From: Naganishia liquefaciens
Lineage: Eukaryota; Basidiomycota; Tremellomycetes; Filobasidiales; Filobasidiaceae
DNA length: 64,000 nucleotides
Direction of reading: 5' to 3'
NCBI GenBank assembly: GCA_013423385.1
Contig: BLZA01000030.1
Location: 947,168-1,011,167, forward strand
Both the position numbers and the translations under genes were made by a program. Every line of letters begins with the position of its first letter. Position 1 is the stretch's first letter. Shown here piece after piece: positions 1-13,228 of the stretch. Under the pieces are notes generated by a model, which was given only the letters and a program-made list of their open reading frames with translations, was not told the origin of the DNA and did not search any database.

Positions 1-760
1 CCTGCCAGAGTGACATCTTGCGAACCAAATTTCACTCACCCGTCAAGTAGTTGCCATCGTATAAGCCCTCATCCAGAATGGCCACTCCCCAGACAGCTGC
101 CTCGTGACCACTGAGAACGAGCTCGCAAGCCCAATCACCTGCCTTGCTCTTCGCCTTGCCTGCGGCAACGTTGTTGGATGAGCTTTTGCTTCGAGACCAG
201 AGTCGTCCGGCGCAATCCCAAGAGGCGGAAATCATCTTCTTGTGCTTGCGAGAGTATTGTAGGGCGCAAACATTGGCATGGTGTCCAATGAGGCCATCGA
301 CGGGCTCTGGAGACGGATCCGGCCCAAGGTCGTCGCCGTACAGGTGAAAGAGTATGATCGTCGAGTTTCCAGATGAAGCGATGAGGTCAGCTGGAGTTAC
401 TGGGGTGAGCTGTGTCAAACCATCTTGGATTCTACCAACCGCGTACACTCGCAATCCTCGTCAGCAGGAATGAACTCTAGTGAATTGACATAGCCATCGT
501 GACCCGCCAGCAATCGTGTTAGCTCAAAGTCCTGCTCAGCGTAAAGACACCAGCTCAGGATCAGCTCCAAGCTGCGATCTACGCCCATCAGCACCTACCT
601 TTGACTCCTGCTTGCGTTTCCAGACGCCCACGGTGCGATCCCGGGAAGCACTCAGGATGCAGTCTGAATCGATAGGATACACGCACTTGACGTCATCCGA
701 GTGGGCGCAGAGTACGGTCGAGAGCTGGTAGGCTCGAGTGGAAGCTGCGACGTCCTCCAT
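1..760 (-). CDS. DOA1: Doa1/PLAA-type WD40 ubiquitin-binding protein, N-terminal part (cut by left edge)
   Basis: Seen: the start ATG is at 760 and begins MEDVAASTRAYQLSTVLCAH, followed by WD40 blades with the typical DDVKCVYPID, SASRDRTVGVWKR, LLAGHDGYVNSLEFIP and SASWDCAGRLWSRS signatures. Introns with GT-AG ends interrupt the exon joins near 600-530 and near 450-355, and the window edge falls in or beside another intron (the donor after DGNYLTG lies near 40). Known: Doa1/Ufd3 (mammalian PLAA) has an N-terminal WD40 propeller, a PFU domain and a PUL domain that binds Cdc48; it sustains free ubiquitin levels and works in ubiquitin-dependent degradation in cytosol and nucleus. Only the first blades are in this window, so the PFU and PUL domains cannot be checked. 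The order of blades and the short N-terminus fit Doa1 better than other WD40 families. Confidence 0.85.
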
Positions 761-1183
761 ACTGCATTCCGAAATCTGAACTTTGCGTGGTTCCACCAGG
801 GGTACGTGAGCATCTCCTGTTGGTCGCGGGCCCTCCACTCGATCGGCGTTGTTCATGTCTCACTTGCGATGCGGAGGCACAAAGACGTCGTCCACCACGG
901 ACCCCCCACATGTGCTGCAACCGTCAGGCGTGCGACATATACTGTCAAGCGAGCTGTCAAGCGTCAACAACAATTGCCCGTAGACGAGGCACTTCATGCC
1001 GAAGGCTGGCCGTCAATCAAGGTATTAAAGTATCTGTCCAGTGTCTGGACCCGTACCGATAACGACGTAACACAGAGTCTTGCTCCAAGATATCCCGCCA
1101 AAACGGAGAGATGGAGAATGTGGTGGTCTATACAACTACGATATGGATTGTCCATGCTAGAAGTCAAGAGGCAAGGTAGAATG
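761..1183. other. Intergenic: DOA1 promoter and RhoGEF 3' flank
   Basis: About 420 bases between the DOA1 start and the RhoGEF stop. Open frames here are short and show no family signature. I see no RNA gene or repeat. Confidence 0.6.
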
Positions 1184-4100
1184 CTAGACGGAAGGCGGTG
1201 CCGGGAGAACCCCTTCATGTCTTTTGAGAAGTAGCTGCAATCTGGAAAAGGGCACAGTCGAGTTGTGTTGTTGGTCACCGGCTCAGTCGCTCGGCCGCAT
1301 ACGAGGCACTTACTGTTCTTTCTCGAGCGTGCTATTCTCCAATTGCTTACGGAGTTTTCTATTTGACGATATCAGCTTCACTCTGCAGAAGAGGCCAATG
1401 TCTCGACTTACATGTTCTCAAGCCGCATGTCGTTGCGCTGGGCTTTAGTCGTCTGAAGATCCCTTCTGAGTGTGGCGAATGCCTCGTCTGGAGGCAAATT
1501 GGCATCGTCGAACATGCCGTCCAATTCGACGTTGAAAGCCTGAAGGATAACCGGTAAGCGAAGTCGGATGCCTGTAGAAAGTGAATACTTGCCTCATACA
1601 CCGCTTCCAGCTCGGATTGGAGATCGGCAATCTGTGCCTTGTCCAAAGCATTCCGGGCTATAGCGGCATCGAGATCGGCCCGTACCGACGTCAACTGCGA
1701 TGCACTCTGCGAAGATTGTCAATACCATGGCCATCCCCGGCATTGTAATGCGACACACCTTTTCCATGGCGATCTTCATGGTCGTCAGTGCGGCGCCTGT
1801 CCTTCCGCTGCCCATCTTGGCTTGTTCGAGGTCGTGATCTAATTGGTCAAGCAAGACTGTGACATTCTGCGTCCAATCGTCAATGATACCGACATCCAGC
1901 TCGCTTCTGGTACTTTGTACAGAATGGCGGGAAGAGACCGATCCATATACAGCCGACTCGAGCTCCCCAGAGTCAGGTGCGGCGCGTCTCTACAATAAGG
2001 GATAAGAATGGAAGGTATCTCTGGCAAGTGTCGCTCAGCAGACGTACCGATAATCGTTTGCTTGGTGGTGATCGACATATACTAGGGTTGAGACTGTCTA
2101 TACGGCGGATCCTCTCTTTCGATGCAACATCTCGTCCTAGACGTGTGTTGAGTTCCATCATTTCGGCCCGGATGCTTCGACTCGTCCTGATAGCTATTGT
2201 AACCTTTGAAAAAGGATTCTTTTGTCAACGAGAAGCGCGGAGTGGTTCGAGTCCATTGACTTACATGTTCATCTGTGTTTTCCGTTGCACATTCAGGCGC
2301 ATAGTAATTGGCAAGTAATTTGCGATGTCCGACTCGGTCTTGACGATGCTGCGCAATGACGGTGTCCCTACTTGCGACGGAGGTAGACGAAACTTGTCTG
2401 GGTGACGCCACAACTCCTCGCATGTGATCATGCTCTGCTTGCAGTCCACTAGCAGAGGAAGCACGCGAAGTACTAGCATTACTGATTGGTGCCATCGTCG
2501 TGTAATCTGCAGACCGTTTTCGTGGAGCCAGCTCTTCCTGGGATCTCGCACGTTTCTGCGAAGTGTTGGGCGATATTCGGGAATTGTCGTTGGAAATCTC
2601 TTGAAGGGGTATAGTCTCCCTGGCAGGTGATATGGACCTGCCGTGACTCGAGGATACAGACAAAGTTGTAAATGATGATCCGATCGATACGGCGGATCGC
2701 CCGCTCGATTGCGGAGCCAATCTGGGTCCCGAGGGTCGTGTTGCTGAGCCAGTAGTGCGTGCGCTACACATCCTGCTGAGTGCAGGCGAGGTTGGCGAGA
2801 AGACGTCCGGATTGTCCTCCTTGACGCGCTGGCTGATGGTACTCGATGTCCCGGACACCGTGTTCAACCGATTCGGCGTGGGCGAGGGCGTCTTACGCCG
2901 AGAAAGATCTAGCGGTCTGATCACATTCGCAGAGGATGACGGAGATCTGACTTGAGACTCTTCATGCGTTTCCATGGGAGGAGTCGGAGTTCGGTTTCTG
3001 ACAACCAGACTACCTCTTTGCGGTGAAGGAGGGCCTAAGAAGCGAGAATCAAGTGAAGCTCAGTGGCGAATCCGAGAGATATGATATGTGGACATACCCT
3101 GATATCGCATGGTGTGTCCATGAATACTGCCATACACGGCATGGGTTGCGGCGTAGCCGCTAGATGCGACAGAGGCCGAATTCCGTCGGGCAAGATCGAG
3201 CTGAAATTCCAGATCCGCTTCGCTCTTGTTGGCCACTTCACCTTGCGCTGACAAGAGCTTGCCTTCGCCAATCAGCGGTTCTGTGCCATTCCCTCGTCTA
3301 GGTGACATCCCCGACAAATGGTGGAGCTCAACGATCTGTGGGGAAGAAGACTTTCGTGCCCTACCCGGACTAGGCGTCTTGATACTGAGTTCGTGCCCCA
3401 ACGATGTGGCCGCAGTGGATTTGCTGGACATCGAGAAGCGCGCAGTATCTATGGTCGATGATCGACTGACGACCGAGTGCGATTTCCTGCTACCCATTGT
3501 AGACTCTTGGCCGGAGGAGACGGTATCACTGCCAAACAAGTTCTTGGAAATGCTGTCAAGGTTCATGGCAGAGGGACGCAATCGGTACGCATGAGTTGGG
3601 GTACCAGGAAGAGATCCGTTGCTGGTCCGGAAGCGATACAGTCCAAGTACGTTGACTGAAAGAGATCGCTATGTCAGGGCGACCCTTCACTCGTGTTGAA
3701 TAGGACTTACTGGTTTCTACCACCTTGTCAACGATATTCTTCAGGGACAGAGCATCGTCTTCCATATCCTCTTCGGTGGAACCCAGACTCCTGATTGATA
3801 CACTGCCGAAAGAGACATTAGCATTGACGCTGTCATTCACAATAACCTAAAACAGACCTGCATGTACCGTCCAGAGATGGGGCAGCCCGGATCACTACCA
3901 GCGGATTCTGGTCGTCAGACGTCGGTAGCAAGGCGGAAGTCCCCGTCTCGTCGACATGCAACACAACCTTGCTCTATTGGTTGAGCATGCGTTAGCAGAT
4001 CACCTTTACCTATTGGCGAAACACTGACCTTGTGTGGGTGAGAAAGCCATGAATCGCGCTCCCATACATTCCAGAAGGAGATGGCCTGACCTGCAAGTCT

Positions 4101-6251
4101 ATCTGATCCGGCGAGCTTCCGGTTTTCGTTCGAAACGAAAGCAACCGGTAAAGCAATGGCTGGTGCCAAGCCAGTGGTACGTTGTCCAGAAGCGGAGAGC
4201 TTAGTGCGCGCCAAAGCCTGCGCCTTCCATATATTTTGCACGAATCGTTGTTTGTCCAGCTTCGTGGGTGTATATTCGGTATTCGCGGGCATGGGTGGGT
4301 GGACGACTTGGAAGTGACGAAAAGGTCGGCCTGTCCACCTTGGCCCTTGATCGACAGGCGGTTTCTCGAAAAACAACTCGAATTCTGAGAACAGACAGAC
4401 GGATCAATAGAGTTTAGTATGGCTCACGGCCGAAAAGCAGTGGCAAGAGACCCACCACTATTCCCTACATCGGTAGCGATCACATCTAGGATATCCACTA
4501 CTCCCCGGAACTCCAGTTTATCTTTCAACAATGTCGTTCCGCTGTGAGCTACCCCATTCAACCCTCCTCCTGCCTTCATCATCTTATCGATACTGTCTAG
4601 CCCGGTGACATTTTTTCCGTTGACTGTTGCTGCCATCCGCTTGATGATCACCAACTTATCATCAAATAGGATCAACGTGCAATGCAAAACACTTATTCGC
4701 TGAGGACCGGAATGCGAGGAAGCGTGATGACTAAGAGAGGGCCGGAGTGGGCTGCCAGAAGGGCCCGCGGAACCCGAACGTCTATCGAGATCTGTCACTA
4801 CATCCTCCACGTCAATGCTGTCGATGTAGTCCCTATTGTTGGAGATGAGATTGGCCTGGCAGATGTATCGTGTAAGATGACTTTGTATTGTCGATCGGAA
4901 GAAGCAGCAACTTACGGGAAATCCATCGACTGTCCTTTCCATGCAATACATGACTGTTGCTCGCTTGATGCGTTCATCCGCTTCGCAAGCCGCAATCTTG
5001 GAGGCCAAGACGATACATTCCTCGAGTTTAGGACGCTGCGCATCGTAAGGGGACATGCTGTCAATCATTGCTGTAAGGCGATTCAAGCAAGTTTAGCCAG
5101 AAGCTTGCCACCGGATTTTCTTCGCTGACCTTGCCACAGAAGAAGATATCTTGGAATACGCTGTACGGGCTCCGCAAGCAGTTCTCGAATGCCGGAATTA
5201 CCGATGCCAGATGTTTGATATTTGACGCCCTGCAGATTAGATCAGCCTTCTACCTATTCACAGCCAATCCTAACATCTTGAACCCACTTCGGTGAACGTC
5301 TGGAATGATTGCTTTTTGAACATTGCCTGCAGAGCTCGCTGGGACTCATCCTGCCGGTCGTAGTATGCTTTGTAACAGTCAAAAGTTCCCAGCTCTTTGA
5401 GCTATCAGATGTCAGAAATCAGCCTTTCCGCACGAGTATCGCAACACAAGCTGGACATACGTGTTTCAAGCAGATTTCTCCCACGCCGTGCCCTGGTACC
5501 CTTCCAGACAAATCGACAAGCATAAGATCCCTGCAGAACGCCTCGGCCGAAGTGACTAAATTGTCAATGTTTGCGAAAATGACGTTGGCCTCATACAACG
5601 GTATGATGGTCGTTTCTTTCCTCTTTGCAAACTTGCGCAATGGATCTGCATACGACTGGCCAACGGCAACGGTCAACAACGTTTGGCCCCTCTACGTCCC
5701 TTCATTGTGCCACAAATTTTTTACTCACCGTCTTGAGGTACGATATTCTCCTAAGGTATCCCTGTTCAGTCTCCTTTAACTCATTGACCACCTTTCCAAG
5801 CCTGATTGGATCCTGCTTTCCTGCCTTATCTGTTTTCGATGGGGTTCCAGGTGCACTACTGGTGCCTGCCTTTAAGGCGGTCGGCCCTGTGGTGGCTTCA
5901 GAGATGAATGAGGAATAGGATAGTGGTTTCCCCAGATGCCCCAATAATTCCCTTGTAGCTTTGGCAATAAAACATTTCAGCAGAGGAGCTGTAATTCTGC
6001 AAAGCGGATCTATGCGTACCGTGACCGACGTTATCCTTCCCTGTTCCCTCCAACACAACATCGATGTGAAATGCCCTTTTCGTTATGGGCTCTCCAGTCT
6101 GACGATCCCGGGAGCTCGTCGATGAATTCAGGTCGATCGGTTTCCCAAGATGCATTGAGTTGCGCTTCCTTGAGCGGCTTTCTTGCGAGACCGCCGAGTT
6201 GAGAGATTGCGAGGCGTACATCGCAGGCCGACCTGGTGATGTCACGGGCAT
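1184..6251 (-). CDS. Rho guanine-nucleotide exchange factor, DH-PH with long Ser-rich and coiled-coil tail
   Basis: Activator of a Rho-family GTPase, inferred from a clear DH (RhoGEF) domain. Seen: start ATG at 6251 (MPVTSPGRPAMYASQ); a DH domain beginning with IRLGKVVNELKETEQGYLRR; the hallmark helix IRELLAEPVQRIPRYLLL coded near 5140-5200; then a PH-like part with LHCTLILFDDKLVIIKR near 4650. A Ser/Pro-rich region follows (about 3600-2100), then an acidic coiled coil (LQSELEAVYE, RRDLQTTKAQRNDMRLEN, KLRKQLENSTLEKEQ). The last small exon ends with the stop at 1184-1186. There are many introns; one at 1540-1592 is GC-AG. The upstream neighbour gene is in the same orientation but separately promoted. 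The architecture recalls fungal Bud3/Gef-type proteins, which act at septation and polarity sites, but I cannot assign a specific orthologue. Several joins in the tail are inferred. Confidence 0.8.
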
Positions 6252-6905
6252 CGTGAGCGGAAGGTTTCCTTACCAACTGCACCACGCAAACTATCACGAC
6301 TCAAGCCGGAACCAGACACCCCCCTCGCAATGTACTCAGTTAGCCTGTCCCATCAATTAGACGGAAGCGACCTGGTATATTATTGCATTAGCTAATTGCA
6401 CCCAAACGCGCACACGAGATCTTCATCTTAGACAATCAGCTCGCGTTTCACGTGTTTAGCCGAGGAAAGCCTCGGCTTTAGGCGAATTGGATGGAGTTTG
6501 TTTGTTGAGTGACTTTCTATGGCCCTTTATGATTCCCTTTACCGCCCCAAGATTCGAGGGTGCTTGCCCTCTGTGGATGGAACTGATGGCGCTGACCCCC
6601 GGTACAAAAGCCTCAATAGCTGCCCCGATATTGCCGCAGATACGATTCGGACACATAAGCTTAGGAATTGCGAAAGGAAAGCGCCTTACCAGACGACGAG
6701 TCTGGCAAAGCGGCTTCATTCCTGCGAAACACGATAATAAACTGAGTGGATGACTCAAGACAGAGTCTAGAGCAGCAATCATGTACATGTGTTATAGCGC
6801 TAATTGCAACGCTGATTTATCTCTTGCAGCATCACAACGGCCATTGCTGCATGCCATCTGTCGAGCACAAGGCTTCTTACAGGCCTTCGCCCAGCTGTAA
6901 ACTCT
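6252..6905. other. Intergenic region with overlapping short open frames
   Basis: 650 bases between the RhoGEF start and the next gene's stop. Around 6490-6740 two plus-strand frames and one minus-strand frame (6456-6788) are open at once for 70-110 codons. None resembles a family I know. No tRNA, snRNA or snoRNA signature was recognised. Confidence 0.5.
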
Positions 6906-9900
6906 CTACCAGACTTTCCGTCCCGTGTTGGGGCCCATCTTGCCATGGCCTGATAATCCTATCCTTTGTTGCTGTGTACCCTGAGCATTCGGCTGCGCAA
7001 AGCCATTCATGCCGGGATTGTATCTTGAGCCGCCGACTGCGCCGTTTGTTCCACTGTTGTATCCGCCGAACGGTCTTTGCATCGTCATCGAGTTATTGAA
7101 TCTACCTCCATATTCAGGATTGCTGGCAGGAAGTATAGATTGGCCCATGTTGCCGCGAGGACCGTATGAATGTGAGTTGCCGTACATCTCCCTGTTGCTG
7201 TTGGCATACGGACCAGCTTGGCTGAACATGCCGGGCATGCCTCCCAAATGGCTCGGCTGGGACGTGTAGCCTGTGGGTCGAACGTAGGGCGCAGCCGGGG
7301 AATCGAGAGGGCCTGACGGATGCGAGTACATGCTCCCAGACGCAATGCCCATCGAGGGCATCGGGCCCATATTTAGGCTCGCGTTCCCCATAACGGGAGT
7401 GCCTTCGTATCCGGAAGATACTGGGTGTTTCGAGGAAACACGTAACGTTTTAGTCTACACTCCTGCTCTTATGAAATCAACTGCCACGCATACCTGGAGA
7501 TTTGGACATGTGATGAATTCCGTAAATAGGCGATCCTGTATTGCTGATACCGGAACTGTATGGGCCGTTTGCGGCTTGTTGCAACGGCATCCAGACGCCT
7601 TGCTGTTGGCCGACGGACGACATGCTGTCTATCGGAGACCGAGTTCCAAATTGAGATGATAAATGGGACAAGGGACCCATATGACTTAGCGACATGTACT
7701 GATAGCCTTCATAGCCTTTCGAAGCATCGGACCAATCGCCCTCGAATGTTGATGTGGGGTTTGTGTGTTGCCCGTTGACGTCGCCGCCCAATTCGGCAGA
7801 CTCCCTGACCGGGGCCGCGTGAATAGAGGGATATCGGGGTAGATCTAAGTCGATGTCGAGTTCATTCCGCGCTGGCGGCAGTTCGGCAGGTCCAGTATCC
7901 TCCTTGGCATCTAGCGTCGATGAATGTGACACAGCGCTGTCATTCTCGGACTGCCTGGATGGACCGCCTATCGGTTCTTGTTGCGTCCAGACATTCCTCA
8001 CGTGCTCGCGATTCTGTGATTTACGTCCCGGCGAGTGAGCTCCCGCAAATGTCGCTGAACCAGTCCAGGCAGAACTCGCTGCCAAGCTCGGTGAAGGAGG
8101 TCCGCTCCTCGTTACCGGTGCCGCACGAGAATGAGATGGCGTGGAAGGTGCCTAGCGAGAAAAAGGAAAAGCAGTTAATCCTGATATCCGGTCTCTTATA
8201 GGTATATACGCACCCTTGTTTCTGCTTCCCGACCTGGCCTTTGGGCCTCTTCGGCTGCTGGATTATCAGTCAAGCCGTCCATGCTCATTTTGTTGACCTC
8301 CGATAGCAAATTATCGTCCTCAATCTCGCTTGATACCATGAAGCGCACGGAGCTCTTGGCATCGGCATCGTCGGAAAATGACTCGCCGTGTGAACGCGCA
8401 AAGGCGATAGTTGGTGCTCGGGAAGTCCGTCGAGACGTCCTAATTCCGGATATCAGATCGCGCCCTTCCATTGCTGCCGCAGAGGATGCTGGAAGATCCT
8501 CTACTGAAGACGAGGGAGACAGAGACGGAATTTCCGAGCTAGTCTGAAATTCTTCTCGGATGAGCGGGGATGCCGCCGAGCCGTCCACCTTTGTGCGAGG
8601 ACGGAAGTTTCCAGTGGGCAATTTTACGATGACTTTCTTCGATCCAGCTTTGAGGCCTTCCTCTTTGATGGCTTGTGAGGTGATTGAAGATGATTCGCCA
8701 GGTCGTTTCTCTTCTGGTGGTGACATGTAAGGCTGCAACTTGCCGGTAGGTAACTTGACGGGGGCGACCACCTTTCCCTTGTGATAGGTCTTAGGTATCA
8801 ACCAGTCTTCTCGCGAAGCGTTCTTGCTTGCTATTTGCTCCAATGGCGGGTCCCAGCTGAGCGCCCATCCTTGAGGAGTAAAAACGGAAAGACGTGTTCT
8901 ACGCAAAGCATATGGCTTGATCACGGCAGATACCCGCGGCAGGCGGATGGTGTAGCGCTTCCAGGCCGGTGCGGGCGACGGCGGTAAAGGCATCGTGCTG
9001 ATGACGAAGTCCTGGGGGCGTGGAAGCACTGAGAAGTACACACGAGTCTCGCTGATAGGCACCGTCCGGCGATCGTCTGCCACTGGTGGCAAATGAATTT
9101 CGCTATGTAAAGATCGGTATTCTTCAGCCTCGACACGGGGGCGATGGTGCTCGTTCGGACTAGACATCGCTTTCTGCAAGCGCGCCAATACTGTATCGAA
9201 AGCGGAGCCGACATTGTCGTCCAATATCGGCCTTGTCGCTTCGCCCTGAAGCGGTAGTCTGACTTTTACTTCTGCTGGTGGGCTCATGACGAGATCTTCT
9301 GTCGTTTGCAAAGAGTCAGGAACCGGAAAGAGCATCGGTTTCGATGATAGGAGTTTCTGTGGTATCCGCGGCTCCCGAGAACTTCCGATAGCTCCCGGCA
9401 CGATGACCTCCTGTCCCCTGGTAGACTTCCGCCAAGATTCTGCTTGAAGGAGCTCGGGTTGCAAATTATATTTCACACTCGAAGCCGGCAATATCGACTT
9501 GGCTTGCTGGCCAGGACCCGCCCCCACAGTCGCCAGGGATAGTCTAGACATGTCATTGTAGTGTATCTCGGTGGGCGAGAGATGGCTGGATTCCGCAAGG
9601 GGATCAAAAAACGCCGAAAATGGATTGTTACCCGGAATGACATGGTCAACGGCTGCTTTGGAAGCCGTCAAATTCGGCCTTGCTGTTTCTGCTGCTTGCT
9701 GGTCTCCTGATGAGGATATTACCGCGTCCGGCGATGCGGTGCCCGGGATAGCTGAAGAGCCGCGCGGCAATAGACTGATACCGCGGTTCTGCGGAATGGA
9801 AACGACGTCCTCGAAAGCTACTTTCTTTTCCGAGGTCCGTCTCATGATTTGCGACGGCTGACGTTTGGTGGCGGGAGGTGGCTCATCATTCGGTGAGGTT

Positions 9901-12377
9901 TCTCTGGCGACTGACTTGACTTCTTCTTTCGCTTCGTGAGGTTGGGCGGTCAGGGGCATCGGTTGTGCTGGCTGCGCCGCCGCTAGAGCCTGCAACTTCT
10001 GTGCTTCCCTTTCCGCGATCTCCTTTGCCTTTTGCCGAGCCCTTTCCTTCTGTGCCTCTCGCTCTGCTTCCTCCTGCTGCCGTCGAAGCCGAGCCTGTTC
10101 TGCGGCCCGATGCATTTCGTCCTTCTGCAGCTCAGTGATGTCGATAGCCTGTTTGATAGGCTCAGGGTGGACCAATGGAGGAGACACAACGGCAGAGGTC
10201 TGCTGAGTTTGGGAAAAGAGCGGCGGCAAGCGAGTCTGCTGCTGATCTGGGGATGACCGCATTCTCTCGGCTTCGCCAGAAAGGCTCGGTCTATGAGGCC
10301 CTGCCGTCGTGCGAGGCCAAGCTTGTGTATCTGACAGGAGATGCGGTGGTCCCCACGTCCGATTGTGTTCGGTTTCCGATGGCCGGCGCCGACCCCATGG
10401 GTTTCTATCTGCACCGAGAGCGGACGATTGGGGTACTCTACCCCAAGGCCGTTCTCTGGACGGCTGCCTTTCCAGCGGATGCTGGCCAGAAGATTTTTCC
10501 AAGTTGACTTCTCCGGGCTTTGTGGCGGAAACGTTATCTCTTGTGGACCGCGGTAAAATCTGTGGACGAGATGGTTCTATGGCTGTCGGCGCTGGCTTTT
10601 CCGATGAAGGTTCCATCTTGTTGGATCGCGCATTGTAAAGCGTCCTTGTGGTCGCAGGTTGATCACTCGGCCTCTGTCCGCTAAGTAAGCGTCCCTCCTG
10701 ATTGCCAGACACTTGAGATGCCTTTGGTGGCCAACTCCTATCAAAGTCGTCTGTCGCAAATCGTTCTGCTTTCGAAACATGCTGTTCTTGAAGATTCTGC
10801 ATTTCGCGCGGAGAGGATTGCTTGGCGTCATTCTCGCGATTATTCGAGAGTGGCAATGTGTATGTTGTTCCGTCGCCAAAGTCAAGGACCTGGGGAAAGT
10901 CCATATCTTCATCGTCTTCCTGTCTCAATCAGAGGAGATAAGCAAAAATGCCGTCATAGTTGCCGGGACGAAGGAAGCAGCGATACTTGCCTCGTCCCAT
11001 CCATGCACAGCCGGATCCTTATTCGTGCCCCTGAACGCATTCAGCCCCTCCAAAATCGCCTGATTATGCGCCGCTTTGGCCTGTGCCGCTTGCTGTGCGT
11101 GCACAACCGCACTCCGCTGCCCCTCCATCACTTCCATCGCTGTTGGGAAATCGCTCGCGAGCGACTGCTTGAATCTCGCCTGTCCAAACGGCCCGCGGCC
11201 CGTGCTGTTCTCCTGTCGCGCTACCTCTTGCGCAGATTCCGGGTTGGGCGATATCGTTTGCCAGCCCCTTTTGACGGGTTGTTTGACAGGATTGAGCGAT
11301 GTAAGATGACGGGCAGCCGAAGGCCCTTGATTTGTCAGTCGAATAGCCGTTGGCGCTGCGGTCGTTGGTAAAGCGGACAAGCCCGGAGACTGCACGGAAG
11401 ATGATCTAGCTGCGGACATTAGCTCACCACTGACGGGCGTCGCTGTTCGTGGCGACAATGCACCATTGATACCAGCGGATGCAGCCTTGGCAGATGTAGG
11501 AATGGCGGTTTTGGCCCAACCAACCGCAGGTGCAGCGGTCAAGCCGCCCGTGACAGATGACGTCTTTGACGGAATAACGGATGTCAACTTGGCGCTCGTC
11601 AGTATTCGCGATGATGATTGCTGCTGTGCCAAAGTTGGCGATGGACGCGCTGTGGGTGAGGAGATTCAGCACTCGCGAGTCCGACTTTCGCCCCGACCAA
11701 GGTTTACCACTCATATTGACCAGACCAAGACCGCTCTCCTTGCTTCCCGGCTGATTCGAAGCTGCCCCTGCGCTTGCTGGAGGCGTACCGCCCGCCTTGG
11801 CCAAAAACTTCTTGTTGATATTGACCGTGCTGAACTTTTTTGGCGCCGATAGCGAGGGCGAAGCGACGCTCTCCTTGCCCTGTGCGGACGTGACGGATGA
11901 TTGAGAATATGCAGGCGAAGCTGTCCGATGTATGGTGGATGATGCTTGAATGTGCGCAGCCCTGGGCGCTGTTGGGGGAAGTGTGGACTCGGGATCGGCT
12001 TGAGGTGGTGCTGATGGTGCGTCTGAATCGGGTTGTCCTGGAGTCGTTGCGGAAGTCGGCTCGGCGTCAAGCTGGGATGCCTCCCTCACTGACTCCGCCG
12101 CGTGGTCAGCCGTTCCAGAGTCCTGCGCAATCTCCGTGCCCGGTACTGTCGTGTCTCCTGTGACGTCTGCAGTCTCCTTCATCTCCAAGCTATCACTAGG
12201 CGCTTCCGGGACTTCCGATGCATCGCCCTCGTCCTGTGTCCTTCCTTCATCCGCTGTCACGCTCGACCCATCCTCCCGCCGCGAATCCGCCGTTATCGTC
12301 TCATTCCCGTCAACTAGCAAAGAGGTAGCGGCTGCTGTCTCTGGTGTCGAAGCGGCGTCTTGATCAGCCATAGCCAT
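6906..12377 (-). CDS. Large low-complexity protein of unknown function (about 1500 residues)
   Basis: I do not recognise this protein. Seen: in-frame ATGs at 12377 and 12371 (MAMADQDA), five exons, and a 2.7 kb exon (about 8210-10919) that is long for this region. Order of features: an acidic, Ser/Thr-rich N-terminus; the motif KKFSTVNINKKFLAKAG (near 11800); an Ala/Ser/Pro stretch; an Ala/Gln helix (HAQQAAQAKAAHNQAILEG); DDEDMDFPQVLDFGDGTTY; a charged coiled coil with EREAQKERARQKAKEIAERE (near 10030); two related basic segments, KLPTGKLQPYM and KLPTGNFRPR (near 8740 and 8600); and a Gly/Met/Asn/Tyr-rich C-terminus ending RKVW. The join at 10920-10990 uses a GC-AG intron, supported by frame. 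The composition (mostly disordered, Met/Gly/Asn-rich tail, short conserved motifs) suggests a scaffold or RNA-associated protein, but that is a guess. Confidence 0.75.
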
Positions 12378-13228
12378 TCCCAAAAAAATAAAGAGAGAGA
12401 TCGGTGGATGGCTGGTCCCTATACCCTTTCCTCCGAGTCACTCTGTCGCTGCGCGCTGCTTTCCTTCCAATCTTTCTCTGGAGTCGCCGGATAGGGATCT
12501 GTCCGCGCCGACGTATTGGTGTCCGCCAAAAAAAGGTGATGCGGGACAACGTGTGTCCAAGCACTGCGCCAGGCTTGTGTGGTGGACGAGGGCTATCGAT
12601 GCGGTCCAAGACGATACCGACACGGAAATGAAACCGAGCCAGGCTGAATCCCTCGTGAAGCGCGCCGCGTGCGAATGGAAGCGCGGCCACGGCGGGACTG
12701 TATGGCCCGCTCGCATTACAGCCAAAGTTTGACCGCGCTGGGTATAGCAATCGTCGCACTACCTCGGGGGCGGCGACGACGGACAAAGGCAGATCCCATG
12801 CTCAGGTCGTGCTGCCGTTGTTGCCGAGTGCGAGAGGGATGTGGCCTGATCTATCGAAGATGAAGCACGACTAGACACTGATGCATGGAACAAGGAGATT
12901 CAGGATAGAGTGGCTTGTGTATATATGAATGCCCCAGACTTCAGAGCCCGCCCTTCATCGACGTCTCGGTATGGCCATTGTCGCAAAATGAATACGCTGA
13001 ATCAGACTTCCGGCCCTTTCTCGAGCGATTCCAAGAAGTAAGCGAGTCTTGGACATCGCACTTCGGCGCCGTTACGCAACATGGTGACCTCGCCTGGACA
13101 TCCTGAACCTCGATGTATGATAGATCTCCAACCGATGCTTTGGATATCCTCTAAAACTACAAACCCCCGTGGACGCCTTCTCCGGCGGCACGGATCGTCG
13201 GCCTCCCACTTTACTTCTGTATGCGCAT
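12378..13228. other. Intergenic: promoter of the large unknown protein and 3' flank of NDUFA8
   Basis: 850 bases. Short A runs lie just upstream of the ATG at 12377. No gene, RNA gene or element was recognised apart from the small direct repeat at the NDUFA8 stop. Confidence 0.6.

Noticed and set aside
1224-1448. Separate small gene in the RhoGEF tail region
   Set aside because: The minus-strand exons here join in frame to the coiled-coil tail of the RhoGEF and end in a good stop at 1184.
2236-2256. tRNA-like B box (GGTTCGAGTCC)
   Set aside because: It falls in a coding exon of the RhoGEF gene, with no A box or cloverleaf around it. A similar word near 49375 was rejected for the same reason.
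8781-10638. Many open frames of 70-140 codons on the plus strand and in other minus frames under the large unknown protein
   Set aside because: They lie inside the long exon 8210-10919, whose frame has the continuous coding signal; the others have no signature.
12381-12383. Start of the large unknown protein at 12383
   Set aside because: The codon there is TTG; ATGs at 12377 and 12371 are in frame and more credible for a eukaryote.
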